The position numbers and the translations under genes were made by a program. From contig NZ_AP025490.1 of the NCBI RefSeq assembly GCF_024347495.1, forward strand, positions 1,860,001-1,924,000: 64,000 nt of DNA. The letters run 5' to 3'. This DNA is from Vibrio gallaecicus (lineage in GTDB: Bacteria > Pseudomonadota > Gammaproteobacteria > Enterobacterales > Vibrionaceae). The notes beneath the pieces are model-generated. The model was not told the origin of the DNA. It searched no databases and worked only from the letters and a program-made list of their open reading frames with translations. This document shows, in pieces, positions 44,272 through 52,924 of the stretch (position 1 is its first letter; the number at the start of each line of letters is the position of its first letter).

Positions 44272-45183
44272 ATGCCTGCACTTTCTTTTTCAGTGATCCC
44301 CGTAGGGGTCAGATTCATGCTTCTTTCTGCTTTTGGGTTTGCACTCATGTCGGCGTGTGTAAAGTACGTCAGTCAATACGGCATCCCAGTTTTTGAAATA
44401 GTCGCAGCAAGGGCATTAGTTTCTTTGATCATTAGCTATTTGGACGTAAAGCGAAAAGGTATCTCACCCTGGGGACACAATAAACCCCTCTTGTTCGTTC
44501 GCGGTACCGTGGGTACAGCAGCCTTGATGTGTGTGTATTACGCAGTAACCACATTACCTTTGGCGGAAGCCACTATTTTGCAATATGTTCATCCTATTTT
44601 TACGGCGTTGCTCGGTGTGCTATTTCTTAAAGAACGAATTCAGCAATCGACAATGATTTGCATCGCCTTCTGCTTAGCTGGTCTTTTTGTTATGGTTCAG
44701 TCCAATTCAGGCAGTGATGTTGTTTCTAGTGTCGACAGTGAATTACCTCTACTAAGCATTGTGGTTGCTCTTTGTGGTGCACTTGGCAGTTCTATTGCTT
44801 ATGTGATTGTTCGAAAACTCAGCCAAACCGAAGACAGCTCGGTCATTATTTTCTATTTCCCACTTGTTGCACTGCCTATCTCAACATTTCTTATTTGGGA
44901 TGACTTTGTATGGCCGAGTGTATTTCTGACCATCATGCTGATTTTAGTTGGGATATTTACCCAAATTGGTCAATACGGATTAACCAAAGCTATGCAAACA
45001 CAAGCTGCTGGTAAAGCCTCTGCCTACTCTTACGTACAGATCGTATTTTCAGCTTTATTAGGCGTGTGGATATTTAATGAAATCCCATCCATTTGGACTT
45101 ACTTAGGAGGAGGGCTTATTGTGACAGGCGCTTTGATCAATGTGTTTGGCAAACAAATGCTAACGCCATTTAAATCTAAGTAA
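44272..45183 (+). CDS. DMT-superfamily (EamA) transporter
   Basis: A 303-residue inner-membrane protein with about ten membrane segments in two EamA repeats: MLLSAFGFALMSACVKYVSQ (repeat 1) and VALCGALGSSIAYVIVRKLSQ (repeat 2). Such carriers export amino acids, nucleosides or other metabolites. It is preceded by a terminator after the amidohydrolase gene and is therefore probably independently transcribed, though it could export products of that cluster. The start could also be the Met at residue 16. Confidence 0.82.
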   Translation: MPALSFSVIPVGVRFMLLSAFGFALMSACVKYVSQYGIPVFEIVAARALVSLIISYLDVKRKGISPWGHNKPLLFVRGTVGTAALMCVYYAVTTLPLAEATILQYVHPIFTALLGVLFLKERIQQSTMICIAFCLAGLFVMVQSNSGSDVVSSVDSELPLLSIVVALCGALGSSIAYVIVRKLSQTEDSSVIIFYFPLVALPISTFLIWDDFVWPSVFLTIMLILVGIFTQIGQYGLTKAMQTQAAGKASAYSYVQIVFSALLGVWIFNEIPSIWTYLGGGLIVTGALINVFGKQMLTPFKSK

Positions 45184-45217
45184 ACTCATGCTTCTGCTTA
45201 TATAAGCAGGTATGAAA

Positions 45218-45264
45218 ACAAAATGGGCAAAGTAGCGATGACACGTTACTTTGCCCATTATCTC
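45218..45264. terminator. Bidirectional terminator
   Basis: A 13-bp inverted repeat AATGGGCAAAGTA / TACTTTGCCCATT between two convergent genes. Confidence 0.82.
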
Positions 45265-45327
45265 TTATCTTTGAAAGAACAGTCTTTAGAGTTCACTTAA
45301 ACTGTATAGATCTATTAGAAAACGACT

Positions 45328-46857
45328 TTATAAATATTTCTCTATTGGTAGCAACTGTAACAAACTGGATTTAATACGCTCCCAATTTCCAGTATCAGGT
45401 TCACTGTCCCATATTTGTGAGCCAGAAGACCACTGAACTTCACCGTCATTCAAACCTAAGCGCCAGCTATTATCTTCATTCATTGCATGCTCAATATCTA
45501 ATGCGAGTTGACTAGCCACACTTGAACTATTGATGATTAACAACGATTCAGTATTGAGATATGTCGATCGTAAGTTGAAGTTGAAAGAACCAATCGCAGC
45601 AATTTTATTATCAAAAACCGCTGATTTAGCATGAAGACCGTAAGGCATGGTTGGAGCACACTTTGAAATATCTTGTGTCGATTCTTCACAAACTTGCGCT
45701 TCCGGCTTTAATTCAAAAAGCTGTATACCATGCTCCAACATATCTTGGCGGCGAGCTGCATAACCAGAGTGGTTCGTAGCTAGGTCATTAGAAGCCATAG
45801 AATTCGTCAGCGCTTTAATCTGCACACCGGAATCCGCAAGACTTTGCCATTGTTCCAATTGACCATCATCAAAAATTAAATAAGCCGACTCCAGCAAAAC
45901 CTCTTGTTCAGATTCCGAGGATAGCTTTCCAAGTAGCTGTGCCGTTGCTTTCGGCTCACTGGTATTGTCTGAATCCAATGGAACTGGGCGATCAGAAATA
46001 AAGTGCGCTTCTACCCATGTCATTTCGCTCATTGCTTGCTTCATGAATAGCTTCGAGGTTTCATTACCTTCTGGTAACGCCGGGTAGTGCTTATACTTTG
46101 GCGTGGCAATTTCCCCAAGCATGAGAGAATCAGATGGTTCCCCTCCCAAAAGTTCTACCGGATATGACCAGGTGCTATCCCAGTAATTGATAAAACTCTT
46201 TTGGATTTCAGGCACAACGCTACCCATTACGAGTACATCTCGATCTCGAAAGTTGATTTCTTCAGACAGGTCAAAATATTCATCACCAATATTACGCCCA
46301 CCTACAATCGATAAAGCGCCATCAACCGTAAATGACTTGTTGTGCATTCGACGATTCAGACGAGAGAAGTCACTCAAGACATTAAGCCATTTAGACACAC
46401 CTTTTCGACTTGGGATTGGGTTAAATACGCGGATTTCTACATGAGGATGGGAATCTAAAGTGACAAGAAGATCTTCGCGTTCATTCAAGTTAATATCATC
46501 TAGCATCACACGAACTTTTACACCGCGATCAGCAGCAGCGAGTAGCCTGTTCGCTAAGTAATGCCCAGAGGCATCGGAGTTCCAGATGTAATATTGAATA
46601 TCAATACTCTGCTCTGCGGTTTCAATTAATGCTAATCGTTGCGCGAGCGCATCCCAACCTGTGTCTTGTAATAAAACGGCGCTTGTTTCTTTACTCGCAT
46701 TATTGAGGCGAAAGGCATCTGATAATTCAGATAAAGTACTGCTCACCTGTTGCTCAACAGGTTCAGTTGGATGGTTCACTTCTTCAGGGAGTGATGCACA
46801 CCCTGCAAGAACAGCGATTAAAAATACAGTTACACTAATGCGTTGCAGCACGGGCAT
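45328..46857 (-). CDS. Phospholipase D-family lipoprotein (cardiolipin synthase-like)
   Basis: A 509-residue lipoprotein (signal peptide with lipobox LAGC at residue 19). Two HKD motifs are intact: MHNKSFTVDGALSIVGG near residue 167 and LHAKSAVFDNKIAAIGSFN near residue 417. It resembles ClsC-type cardiolipin synthases and other PLD proteins of the envelope. It probably acts on phospholipids. Single gene, divergent to a phosphatase lipoprotein. Confidence 0.87.
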   Translation of the reverse strand: MPVLQRISVTVFLIAVLAGCASLPEEVNHPTEPVEQQVSSTLSELSDAFRLNNASKETSAVLLQDTGWDALAQRLALIETAEQSIDIQYYIWNSDASGHYLANRLLAAADRGVKVRVMLDDINLNEREDLLVTLDSHPHVEIRVFNPIPSRKGVSKWLNVLSDFSRLNRRMHNKSFTVDGALSIVGGRNIGDEYFDLSEEINFRDRDVLVMGSVVPEIQKSFINYWDSTWSYPVELLGGEPSDSLMLGEIATPKYKHYPALPEGNETSKLFMKQAMSEMTWVEAHFISDRPVPLDSDNTSEPKATAQLLGKLSSESEQEVLLESAYLIFDDGQLEQWQSLADSGVQIKALTNSMASNDLATNHSGYAARRQDMLEHGIQLFELKPEAQVCEESTQDISKCAPTMPYGLHAKSAVFDNKIAAIGSFNFNLRSTYLNTESLLIINSSSVASQLALDIEHAMNEDNSWRLGLNDGEVQWSSGSQIWDSEPDTGNWERIKSSLLQLLPIEKYL

Positions 46858-47211
46858 TTAGAACACTTCCTTCTATTTTGAATAGCCAATTTTGACTTTA
46901 ATTCCTATGACTTACAAAAAGCACTCTTTATACGATAGGAAATGTCGATATATACCGTAAATAGTACACCAAACGAGTCAACTTCTCGCACCACTCTATT
47001 ATTTAAATTCACTTATCCCTCTGATCTACCCCGCATCAAAAGTTCAAGTCACCAATTTATACATCAATGTTTCATTAGTTATTATTGGCATTTACGCATT
47101 GCGTCGCAAATAACTCGATATATATTCCATTCTATAAATTCGTCACATGAATTAAATATTCAAATCCTAATCTTTTCACCGCTATATCACCTACTTTTAA
47201 GGATAATTAAA
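46858..47211. other. Intergenic region between PLD and phosphatase genes
   Basis: About 350 AT-rich bases with no clear motif. A plus-strand frame to 46942 exists but the protein-like sequence starts at the lipoprotein signal at 47212. Confidence 0.45.
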
Positions 47212-49077
47212 GTGAAAAATCGCTTAGGGTTCACTCCAAGCAGAAGCATCATCGCACTCTCTGCATTATTAGCATTAGCCGCTTGTAATAATGATGAACA
47301 ATCAAAAAATAGTATTACTCCTCAAGACAGAAACCCGTCTCTATTTTTTGATTACGGCTCACAATGGTCCTATCTTGACCAAGGTTTGGCTATATCAAAT
47401 GAATGGAACCAAGTTGGGTTTGATGATTCTGATTGGAAAAATGGACAAGGGATATTCTTTTATGGGTATGACCATGCCGTAGAAGGCAACACGATACTCG
47501 CTGACTATAAAGCGATGGGCTTTGTCGATGCTACGCCAAGTGCTTATTATTTTAGAAAGAAAGTGAATGTCGCGGATATCAGCACATTAGGCGATGTGTA
47601 CTTAAACATGAAAATGGATGATGCCGCTGCTATCTATGTAAATGGTCAGGAAATTGCGCGATCTCCATTACTGCCTAAATATGAAGTGCTCACTCACACG
47701 ACTTCACCTCTGCGCTATTCGAAATATGGAGAAGATGCAGAACATACCTTTATTCTACCTTCTGAATCTTTTTCACAAGGTGAAAACGTCATTGCCGTTG
47801 CTCTCTTTAATCAAGTGAATCACCGAACTAATGATGTGCAATTTAATGTCGCGTTAAACGCTACTTTTGACTACACAGGTGAACCTGATGGTCCTTATGT
47901 CACCATAGGAGATACAGGTGAAGTAACCATTGATGGGATAAACCGTAACGGCCTATATTCTGATACTTATACCAATATTAGCGAAGCTCAAGTGACGGTT
48001 GAATTACCAGATGAATTAGGTAGCTTCTCCGTCGAGTTGCAAAATTCCTATACTCCGCCTGAATTCCAGTATGAAAAGCCTGAACAATTTTTTGTAACGT
48101 CTGACTTTGAAGGTCAAATTAATGCCCTTGTTTATATGCTTATTGAAGCTGGCATTATGGATAAAGACTACAACTGGACATACGGAAACGGACACCTTTT
48201 CCACCTAGGCGATCTATTCGACCGTGGGGCATATGTCACTGAAAGTCTGTGGCTATTTTATCATTTAGAGAACCAAGCAAAAGTCGCTGGTGGGGACGTA
48301 CACTTCATTCTTGGCAACCACGACATGATGAATTTTTACGGTGATTTCCGCTACGTACATGAACGCTATTTTGAAAACTTAAGCCTAATGGGCAAAGATT
48401 TCTTTGAGCTACACAGTAAAAATACGGTTTTAGGTCAATGGTTACGTTCGAAAAATCTAATGGAAATTGCTGGTGATACACTATTTGTACATGCTGGTTT
48501 TAACCTTGATGTGATAGAAGCACTAGAGAACCAAACGCTATTGCTGGAAGATATTAATACCTACGGAAGAAGACACCTTGATGAAGGTTATGTTCGCTAT
48601 GATGACAATGGTTCGCTTATCAAAGACGCTTACTACTTACCTTCTCGCCTGTACTGGGATCGTTCAGTTCCTGATGGTGACCTCACTCAAGCGGAATTAG
48701 AGCGTGGACTCGCAACTTTTGGTTCATCGCAAATGATCATTGGCCATACCGTTTTTGACCAACCATCATACTTATATGATTACCACGTCATTGCAGCAGA
48801 TGTGGACCACAACCAGAACTTCAATGAAGAAGGGCGAGTACAAGGTTTAGAGTTTTACTACAATCACTACAACCACTTCGTCGCAGATAAAAACTTAGGA
48901 GTGATGCGTCTTCCGGTCTATTTAACAAACCAAGGCAATAAGCTTCAACATATAAAAAAGCTCCTGCTATATCAGGAGCTTTCTATTATTGCTGTATGGA
49001 TTTATCACTTCTGCATCCATATATTTTTCTTTGATTATTTTCTCGTTCCACAGATAGATATCTTCAGAAATCAGTAG
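47212..49077 (+). CDS. Metallophosphoesterase lipoprotein with N-terminal galactose-binding-like domain
   Basis: A lipoprotein (621 residues in this reading) with lipobox ALAAC near residue 24. Residues about 38-220 form a beta-rich galactose-binding-like domain (SDWKNGQGIFFYGYD, AAIYVNGQEIARS). The C-terminal calcineurin-type phosphatase has GDLFDRG, GNHDMMN and HAG; the first motif is SDFEGQ rather than GDxHG. It resembles Shewanella-like protein phosphatases. The start is the GTG at 47212, with AAGGA upstream; the frame runs upstream to 46942 without protein character. Its last 37 or so codons read through a terminator-like hairpin (48954-48985), so the natural end may be at about 48950 after a frameshift. 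Confidence 0.8.
   Translation: MKNRLGFTPSRSIIALSALLALAACNNDEQSKNSITPQDRNPSLFFDYGSQWSYLDQGLAISNEWNQVGFDDSDWKNGQGIFFYGYDHAVEGNTILADYKAMGFVDATPSAYYFRKKVNVADISTLGDVYLNMKMDDAAAIYVNGQEIARSPLLPKYEVLTHTTSPLRYSKYGEDAEHTFILPSESFSQGENVIAVALFNQVNHRTNDVQFNVALNATFDYTGEPDGPYVTIGDTGEVTIDGINRNGLYSDTYTNISEAQVTVELPDELGSFSVELQNSYTPPEFQYEKPEQFFVTSDFEGQINALVYMLIEAGIMDKDYNWTYGNGHLFHLGDLFDRGAYVTESLWLFYHLENQAKVAGGDVHFILGNHDMMNFYGDFRYVHERYFENLSLMGKDFFELHSKNTVLGQWLRSKNLMEIAGDTLFVHAGFNLDVIEALENQTLLLEDINTYGRRHLDEGYVRYDDNGSLIKDAYYLPSRLYWDRSVPDGDLTQAELERGLATFGSSQMIIGHTVFDQPSYLYDYHVIAADVDHNQNFNEEGRVQGLEFYYNHYNHFVADKNLGVMRLPVYLTNQGNKLQHIKKLLLYQELSIIAVWIYHFCIHIFFFDYFLVPQIDIFRNQ
48954..48990 (-). terminator. Terminator-like hairpin overlapping the phosphatase frame
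   Basis: A 10-bp inverted repeat (AAAGCTCCTG / CAGGAGCTTT). On the minus strand it is followed by six T, fitting the monooxygenase-like gene at 49158; on the plus strand it lies within the open frame of the phosphatase. Confidence 0.7.
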
Positions 49078-49157
49078 ATATTCTTTCAATATTAACCACC
49101 CACACTTTGGTTGCTCATGACAGCACCATGTTGAATTGATTATCTAACTAGTAAAGC

Positions 49158-49439
49158 TTAACTTTCTTCTGAAATCTTATAATGCCGCTCAACATTAGCT
49201 GTTACTTTTCCCCAGTGGGATTGCTTCACTCTCGCTTGATGAGCTTCAAAGGATTCCTTATCAGTGAATTCTTCATAAACGCTGAAGTGATATGGATTAT
49301 CTTCACTTTGAATTACATTAAAGATTAAACACCCTTTCTCTGCCCGAGTAAGCGTTATGTGGTTAACTAGCTCACCCTTTACTTGGCTTAACTCCGCTTC
49401 AGGTACAACAATGAACCCGCGTAAAACTACCTTACTCAT
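49158..49439 (-). CDS. Antibiotic biosynthesis monooxygenase (ABM/YgiN-like) protein
   Basis: A 93-residue dimeric alpha-beta-barrel protein (ABM domain). It begins VVLRGFIVVPEAELSQVKGEL and has the typical GCLIFNVIQSEDNPYHFSVYEEF followed by the helix around ESFEAHQ. Members include quinol monooxygenases. No cofactor residue is obvious. Stands alone between two lipoprotein genes. Confidence 0.8.
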   Translation of the reverse strand: MSKVVLRGFIVVPEAELSQVKGELVNHITLTRAEKGCLIFNVIQSEDNPYHFSVYEEFTDKESFEAHQARVKQSHWGKVTANVERHYKISEES

Positions 49440-49479
49440 ACACTTCCTTGTGATTAACGAACTAGTTTGATGTGTGAAG

Positions 49480-49911
49480 CTACATCACACACTCTTTTGC
49501 TTCATTAGCTTTGGCAATGCCTTCTTCGATTAATGACATGGCTTCATCATTATTGATCGATGCTGTCACTTTGTTTATCAACTTTTCAGCAACCGATTCT
49601 GATGAGGCATCAACCAAACAGCTATAAGCATTAGCTATATGATCCTTTACCTCAATTAAAGCTTCAGGATCGCTGAAATCAGCTTCTAAAGCTTCTTGTA
49701 CTGAAGCTGCTACTTCTGTCGCAGAATCGGCGGCATCACCGAATTGTTCTAGATTAATATCAATATCGTTCAAATCAATGGAAGCAATCTGGTCTTGAAC
49801 ACTATCTACCGCTTTATTTGCCGCTTCTTGAGCTTGGTCGATAGCTTTTGATGCGTCATCACACCCAACTAAAAGCGTCACAAGTATCGCTGCTGGTATA
49901 TATTTTTTCAT
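49480..49911 (-). CDS. Small lipoprotein, function unknown
   Basis: A 143-residue lipoprotein: signal peptide with lipobox LLVGC (Cys at residue 17), followed by an acidic, Ala-rich helical sequence (DQAQEAANKAVDSVQDQIAS) likely to form coiled coil. A C-terminal Cys is present in KANEAKECVM. I do not recognise the family. The start at 49911 gives the signal peptide directly; the frame extends four codons further. Confidence 0.75.
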   Translation of the reverse strand: MKKYIPAAILVTLLVGCDDASKAIDQAQEAANKAVDSVQDQIASIDLNDIDINLEQFGDAADSATEVAASVQEALEADFSDPEALIEVKDHIANAYSCLVDASSESVAEKLINKVTASINNDEAMSLIEEGIAKANEAKECVM

Positions 49912-50042
49912 AAATTTGTCCATTAATAGTGTTGGAGGTATTTCTAATGCATCTTAAATGAACCAATGCATCCAGAAAACATAAATAACGTAACTGATTA
50001 TTTAGTATTTATTCGTTGTTTTGTATTGATAATGTTAAAGTT

Positions 50043-50480
50043 ATGCAATATTTACTAACTTTCAACTGGTTTCAATCAATGACTATTCAAATAAATAATA
50101 AAGATTGCAAAGGCACAATCACTATTAATGACAAATTCATTGGGCATGGGACGATTAATAGTTACAGTTGGCTATTAAAATTCACATCAAAATCCTTGAT
50201 ATTAGAAATAGCTGAAGACCCAAACATAACTGCACAAGATTTACCTCTTGTTGGATTTGGGTGTGGCGGGTGGATATTTGAACAAGAATTAATCACAACC
50301 CTTCAAGATGCGTTAAATAAAACTCAAACTATCCATGATGATAAAGTTCATGCACAAGAAGTGCATACAGAGAGTGATTTAATAGATGAAGTACTAAACA
50401 TCCTAAATACAGGTATCTCTTTATTCAAAACAAATAAATTAGAGTACATACCTGCTGTTAATAGCGCATGCAGCCAATAA
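50043..50480 (+). CDS. Hypothetical protein, about 145 aa
   Basis: A soluble protein of unknown family. It has an N-terminal beta-rich half (MTIQINNKDCKGTITINDKF, IGHGTINSYSWLLKF) and a more helical C-terminus. The start is uncertain: ATG at 50043 or 50079; neither has a strong ribosome site. It lies directly upstream of the heptanucleotide repeat and the Nudix gene on the same strand (77-base gap). Confidence 0.5.
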   Translation: MQYLLTFNWFQSMTIQINNKDCKGTITINDKFIGHGTINSYSWLLKFTSKSLILEIAEDPNITAQDLPLVGFGCGGWIFEQELITTLQDALNKTQTIHDDKVHAQEVHTESDLIDEVLNILNTGISLFKTNKLEYIPAVNSACSQ

Positions 50481-50490
50481 GCCTTAACGT

Positions 50491-50537
50491 CAACAGCCAA
50501 CAGCCAACAGCCAACAGCCAACAGCCAACAGCCAACA
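50491..50537. repeat. Heptanucleotide repeat CAACAGC x6.7
   Basis: Six exact CAACAGC units and a partial seventh, ending 20 bases before the Nudix ATG. The repeat lies in an open frame that begins with an ATG at 50468 and joins the Nudix gene in frame at the present copy number. Confidence 0.92.
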
Positions 50538-50557
50538 AAATATTAATAGGTAATAAA

Positions 50558-51019
50558 ATGATCCCAGTAAATACTTCTATTGTTTCAGGTGTTGCACTTT
50601 CTGAAATAGATGGTGAAATGAAGATCTTAGTAATGAAGCGTACAAAGGGCAACTTTTGGTGCCATGTGGCAGGTTCAATCGAAGCTCAAGAAACCGGTTG
50701 GCAAGCGATTGTACGTGAGTTTTCAGAAGAGACACAAATTGAAGTCACACACCTCTATAATGCTCAGTTTCTTGAGCAATTCTATGAAGCTTATTCTAAC
50801 GTGATTGAGCTAATCCCTGTGTTTGTAGCAGTATGCCCACCCAATCAAACCATCGAAATTAACCATGAACATTCAGAGTATAAGTGGTGTACTTTAGATG
50901 AAGCGAAGCACTTAGCGCCTTTCCCAAATCAACATGCTGTTTATGATCATGTCTGGTCGTATTTCGTTGAGAAACCAATTAATGATTTATATCGAGTTAA
51001 GCTTAAACCTACAAACTAA
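50558..51019 (+). CDS. Nudix hydrolase
   Basis: A 153-residue Nudix protein. The box GSIEAQETGWQAIVREFSEE is followed by T-Q-I; it follows the consensus G-x5-E-x7-REUxEE, with Gln at the second-to-last Gly. Members hydrolyse nucleoside diphosphates linked to another group. AGG occurs 11-13 bases before the ATG at 50558. An open frame extends in-frame to an ATG at 50468 through the 7-bp repeat; at other copy numbers it would be broken. The substrate is unknown. Confidence 0.85.
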   Translation: MIPVNTSIVSGVALSEIDGEMKILVMKRTKGNFWCHVAGSIEAQETGWQAIVREFSEETQIEVTHLYNAQFLEQFYEAYSNVIELIPVFVAVCPPNQTIEINHEHSEYKWCTLDEAKHLAPFPNQHAVYDHVWSYFVEKPINDLYRVKLKPTN

Positions 51020-51121
51020 GGACAGTACACTTGAGATTTAAAGCTAATCCAAAAATTACTTTTTTCTGAGCAGCTTACCCAGCACACTACAACTCAGCAC
51101 ATCATAACTTAAAGGCTTTCT

Positions 51122-51451
51122 ATGATTTCATGGCCATGTATTTTAAAACTCGACGGTGATAATGAGTTGATGTTCTTCCAGAATGAGCAGGTGTTTATTT
51201 CCGAATGCCAAGATCTAATTTTGGATGATAATGACTACATTGTTGATTCCACCGGGGCTTGCTATCTCATAGATTCATCTACTAACAAGCCAGTACTGGC
51301 TGACACTAAACAGAAGTTGAATGTTCAAGATGTGACCGTACTTATTCAAGAACATGAATTCAGCAAGGCAGAGATGTGTATTATTAAGATTCACTTCCCA
51401 ACCATTGCAGAAGCTATCAATTCTTTAGCTTTTGAATATGGCGACGGATAA
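51122..51451 (+). CDS. DUF4144 domain protein
   Basis: A 109-residue protein that I recognise as the DUF4144 family from Vibrio-type genomes, with start MISWPCILKLDGDNELMFF. It is acidic and beta-rich; no catalytic motif is known. AAAGGC precedes the ATG. The neighbours are a Nudix gene and, convergently, a Cys-cluster protein. Confidence 0.65.
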   Translation: MISWPCILKLDGDNELMFFQNEQVFISECQDLILDDNDYIVDSTGACYLIDSSTNKPVLADTKQKLNVQDVTVLIQEHEFSKAEMCIIKIHFPTIAEAINSLAFEYGDG

Positions 51452-51477
51452 ATGATCAACAATAAAAATGAGTTAAA

Positions 51478-51879
51478 CTAAGAATAACTAGAGGGGCGAC
51501 TGTCCCTCATTAAGTAATCCAGTTTGGTCTGGGCTTTCTTGGTGTTTTGGAGATCGACAACTTCAATCATTTCACACTCATCTCTAACCATTTCTGAAAT
51601 TAGACTTGGGTAATGTCGGCAATCTTCCGGTCTATCAAGATAAATACTGCATGTATATTTATTAGGTGCCGATTCGTCTTTCTTTGACTCGATACCTAAG
51701 AAGGGACATGAAGTGAGTCTTTTCCCCGTTTCAGGGTCAAACCATATCTCGTCACCTTTAACGTACTCAAATATGTCTGGATTGAATAACTCCCACAGAT
51801 CAATTTCTTCCTGTGTTGCCGCTAAGTCACCGTCACCATACTTAATGCAACATTTACCACATTGATTACATGCTTTCAT
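51478..51879 (-). CDS. YkgJ-family cysteine-cluster protein
   Basis: A 133-residue putative metal-cluster protein. N-terminal CNQCGKCC (CxxCxxCC, residues 4-11) and later Cys in TSCPFLG and YTCSIYLDRPEDCRHYP fit the CxxCxxCC (YkgJ/UPF0153) family, thought to bind zinc or an iron-sulfur cluster. Immediately upstream on the same strand is a small zinc-ribbon gene. Confidence 0.82.
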   Translation of the reverse strand: MKACNQCGKCCIKYGDGDLAATQEEIDLWELFNPDIFEYVKGDEIWFDPETGKRLTSCPFLGIESKKDESAPNKYTCSIYLDRPEDCRHYPSLISEMVRDECEMIEVVDLQNTKKAQTKLDYLMRDSRPSSYS

Positions 51880-51930
51880 AAACGATTAATTCTCAGTTGG
51901 AACACACATTGAAGTTAAAACTCATGGGTT

Positions 51931-52104
51931 TTATTTATCAATCACTTCAACCGTTTTATGCTCGGCGCCGTAGTAAGTGCCTTCATCAATTGTATACATA
52001 AGTGTTTCATTACACTCTGGGCAATCGAACTCTACATTCGGTTCAATCTCTTCTTCTTCTACCCAGTCCCAACCAATATTTTCTTCACATGATGGACAAT
52101 CCAA
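51931..52104 (-). CDS. Zinc-ribbon microprotein with TTG start
   Basis: A 57-residue protein with two Cys pairs: MDCPSCEENIGW at the start and EFDCPECNETLMY, giving a probable four-cysteine zinc site separated by an acidic WVEEEEIEPNVEF. The in-frame start is a TTG at 52104, and GAGG lies about 7 bases upstream; an in-frame TGA above rules out a longer start. It is too short for usual ORF lists. It lies 51 bases upstream of the YkgJ-like gene and downstream of a methyltransferase on the same strand. Confidence 0.7.
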   Translation of the reverse strand: MDCPSCEENIGWDWVEEEEIEPNVEFDCPECNETLMYTIDEGTYYGAEHKTVEVIDK

Positions 52105-52180
52105 AGCACGACCTCACTCTACCTGCAATTTGATTAGGGAGCCCTTATACAGATTGCTGATACGGAATACTAGCAACTGG

Positions 52181-52924
52181 CTAATTTTTTATACAAACAA
52201 AAATGGCATTACCTGACTCTTTATCCCAAGGGATAATTTTCTGGTAATCATGTTCAAAAATATGGACCTCAAAATAAGCTTCTAGCATCACCTTCAATTC
52301 AAGGAATGTGAAAGCCACCATAGGGTGCGATTCTTTCCAACTCTGTGTAGAACTGTCTGCTGACCTTTCAATCTGTAGATCTAAGAATTGCTGGTCACCT
52401 GAACCACTATATCGCCATCCCGATTGAAACGTGAAATTCGCCCCCTCTCGTTCGACTGAATGTCGCACAAAAGAGTCCCGTTTAATTTTAGATTTATCGA
52501 CAACATTAAAGCAAAAAATACCACCAACTTGTAATGCTTGATATGCACTTTGAATACACTGTTTCAGTCTCTCTAGCCCATCACTGTAGTGAAGTGAGTA
52601 TAAAAAGCAGGTAATCAAATCGATAGGGCTTTGCGTGGTAAACATACTCATATCTTGTTTAACAAAACTGGCTTCAGGGCAACGTTGTTTTGCAATTTCA
52701 AGCATTGGTTGATTAATATCTAAGCCAGCACTTTGGTATCCATAATTAAGAAAATGACGTACGTGAGGTCCTGTTCCACAAGCGAGATCAAGGTGATGAT
52801 TTCCACCATTACCAAACATTTGATGCAACCTATGGATAGCATGACTTTGCGATAGGTAGTCAATATCTTCGCACATTAAATCATAGTAACGAGAAAGGTC
52901 GGTATATAAAGAGTTTGTTGCCAT
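52181..52924 (-). CDS. Class I SAM-dependent methyltransferase
   Basis: A 247-residue methyltransferase. Motif I is HHLDLACGTGPHVRHF near residue 43 and motif II AGLDINQPMLEIAK near 67; FVKQDMSMF gives the third acidic site. The remainder has the usual seven-stranded fold with an insert of beta strands. Substrate unknown. The start is preceded by TTAAAACTAA without a strong ribosome site. Confidence 0.82.
   Translation of the reverse strand: MATNSLYTDLSRYYDLMCEDIDYLSQSHAIHRLHQMFGNGGNHHLDLACGTGPHVRHFLNYGYQSAGLDINQPMLEIAKQRCPEASFVKQDMSMFTTQSPIDLITCFLYSLHYSDGLERLKQCIQSAYQALQVGGIFCFNVVDKSKIKRDSFVRHSVEREGANFTFQSGWRYSGSGDQQFLDLQIERSADSSTQSWKESHPMVAFTFLELKVMLEAYFEVHIFEHDYQKIIPWDKESGNAIFVCIKN

Noticed and set aside
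46942..47211. N-terminal extension of the phosphatase
   Set aside because: The first 90 codons precede a clear lipoprotein signal with its own GTG and ribosome site.
50468..50557. N-terminal extension of the Nudix protein as the main start
   Set aside because: It translates a simple repeat and lacks a ribosome site; kept only as a possible phase-variable extension.
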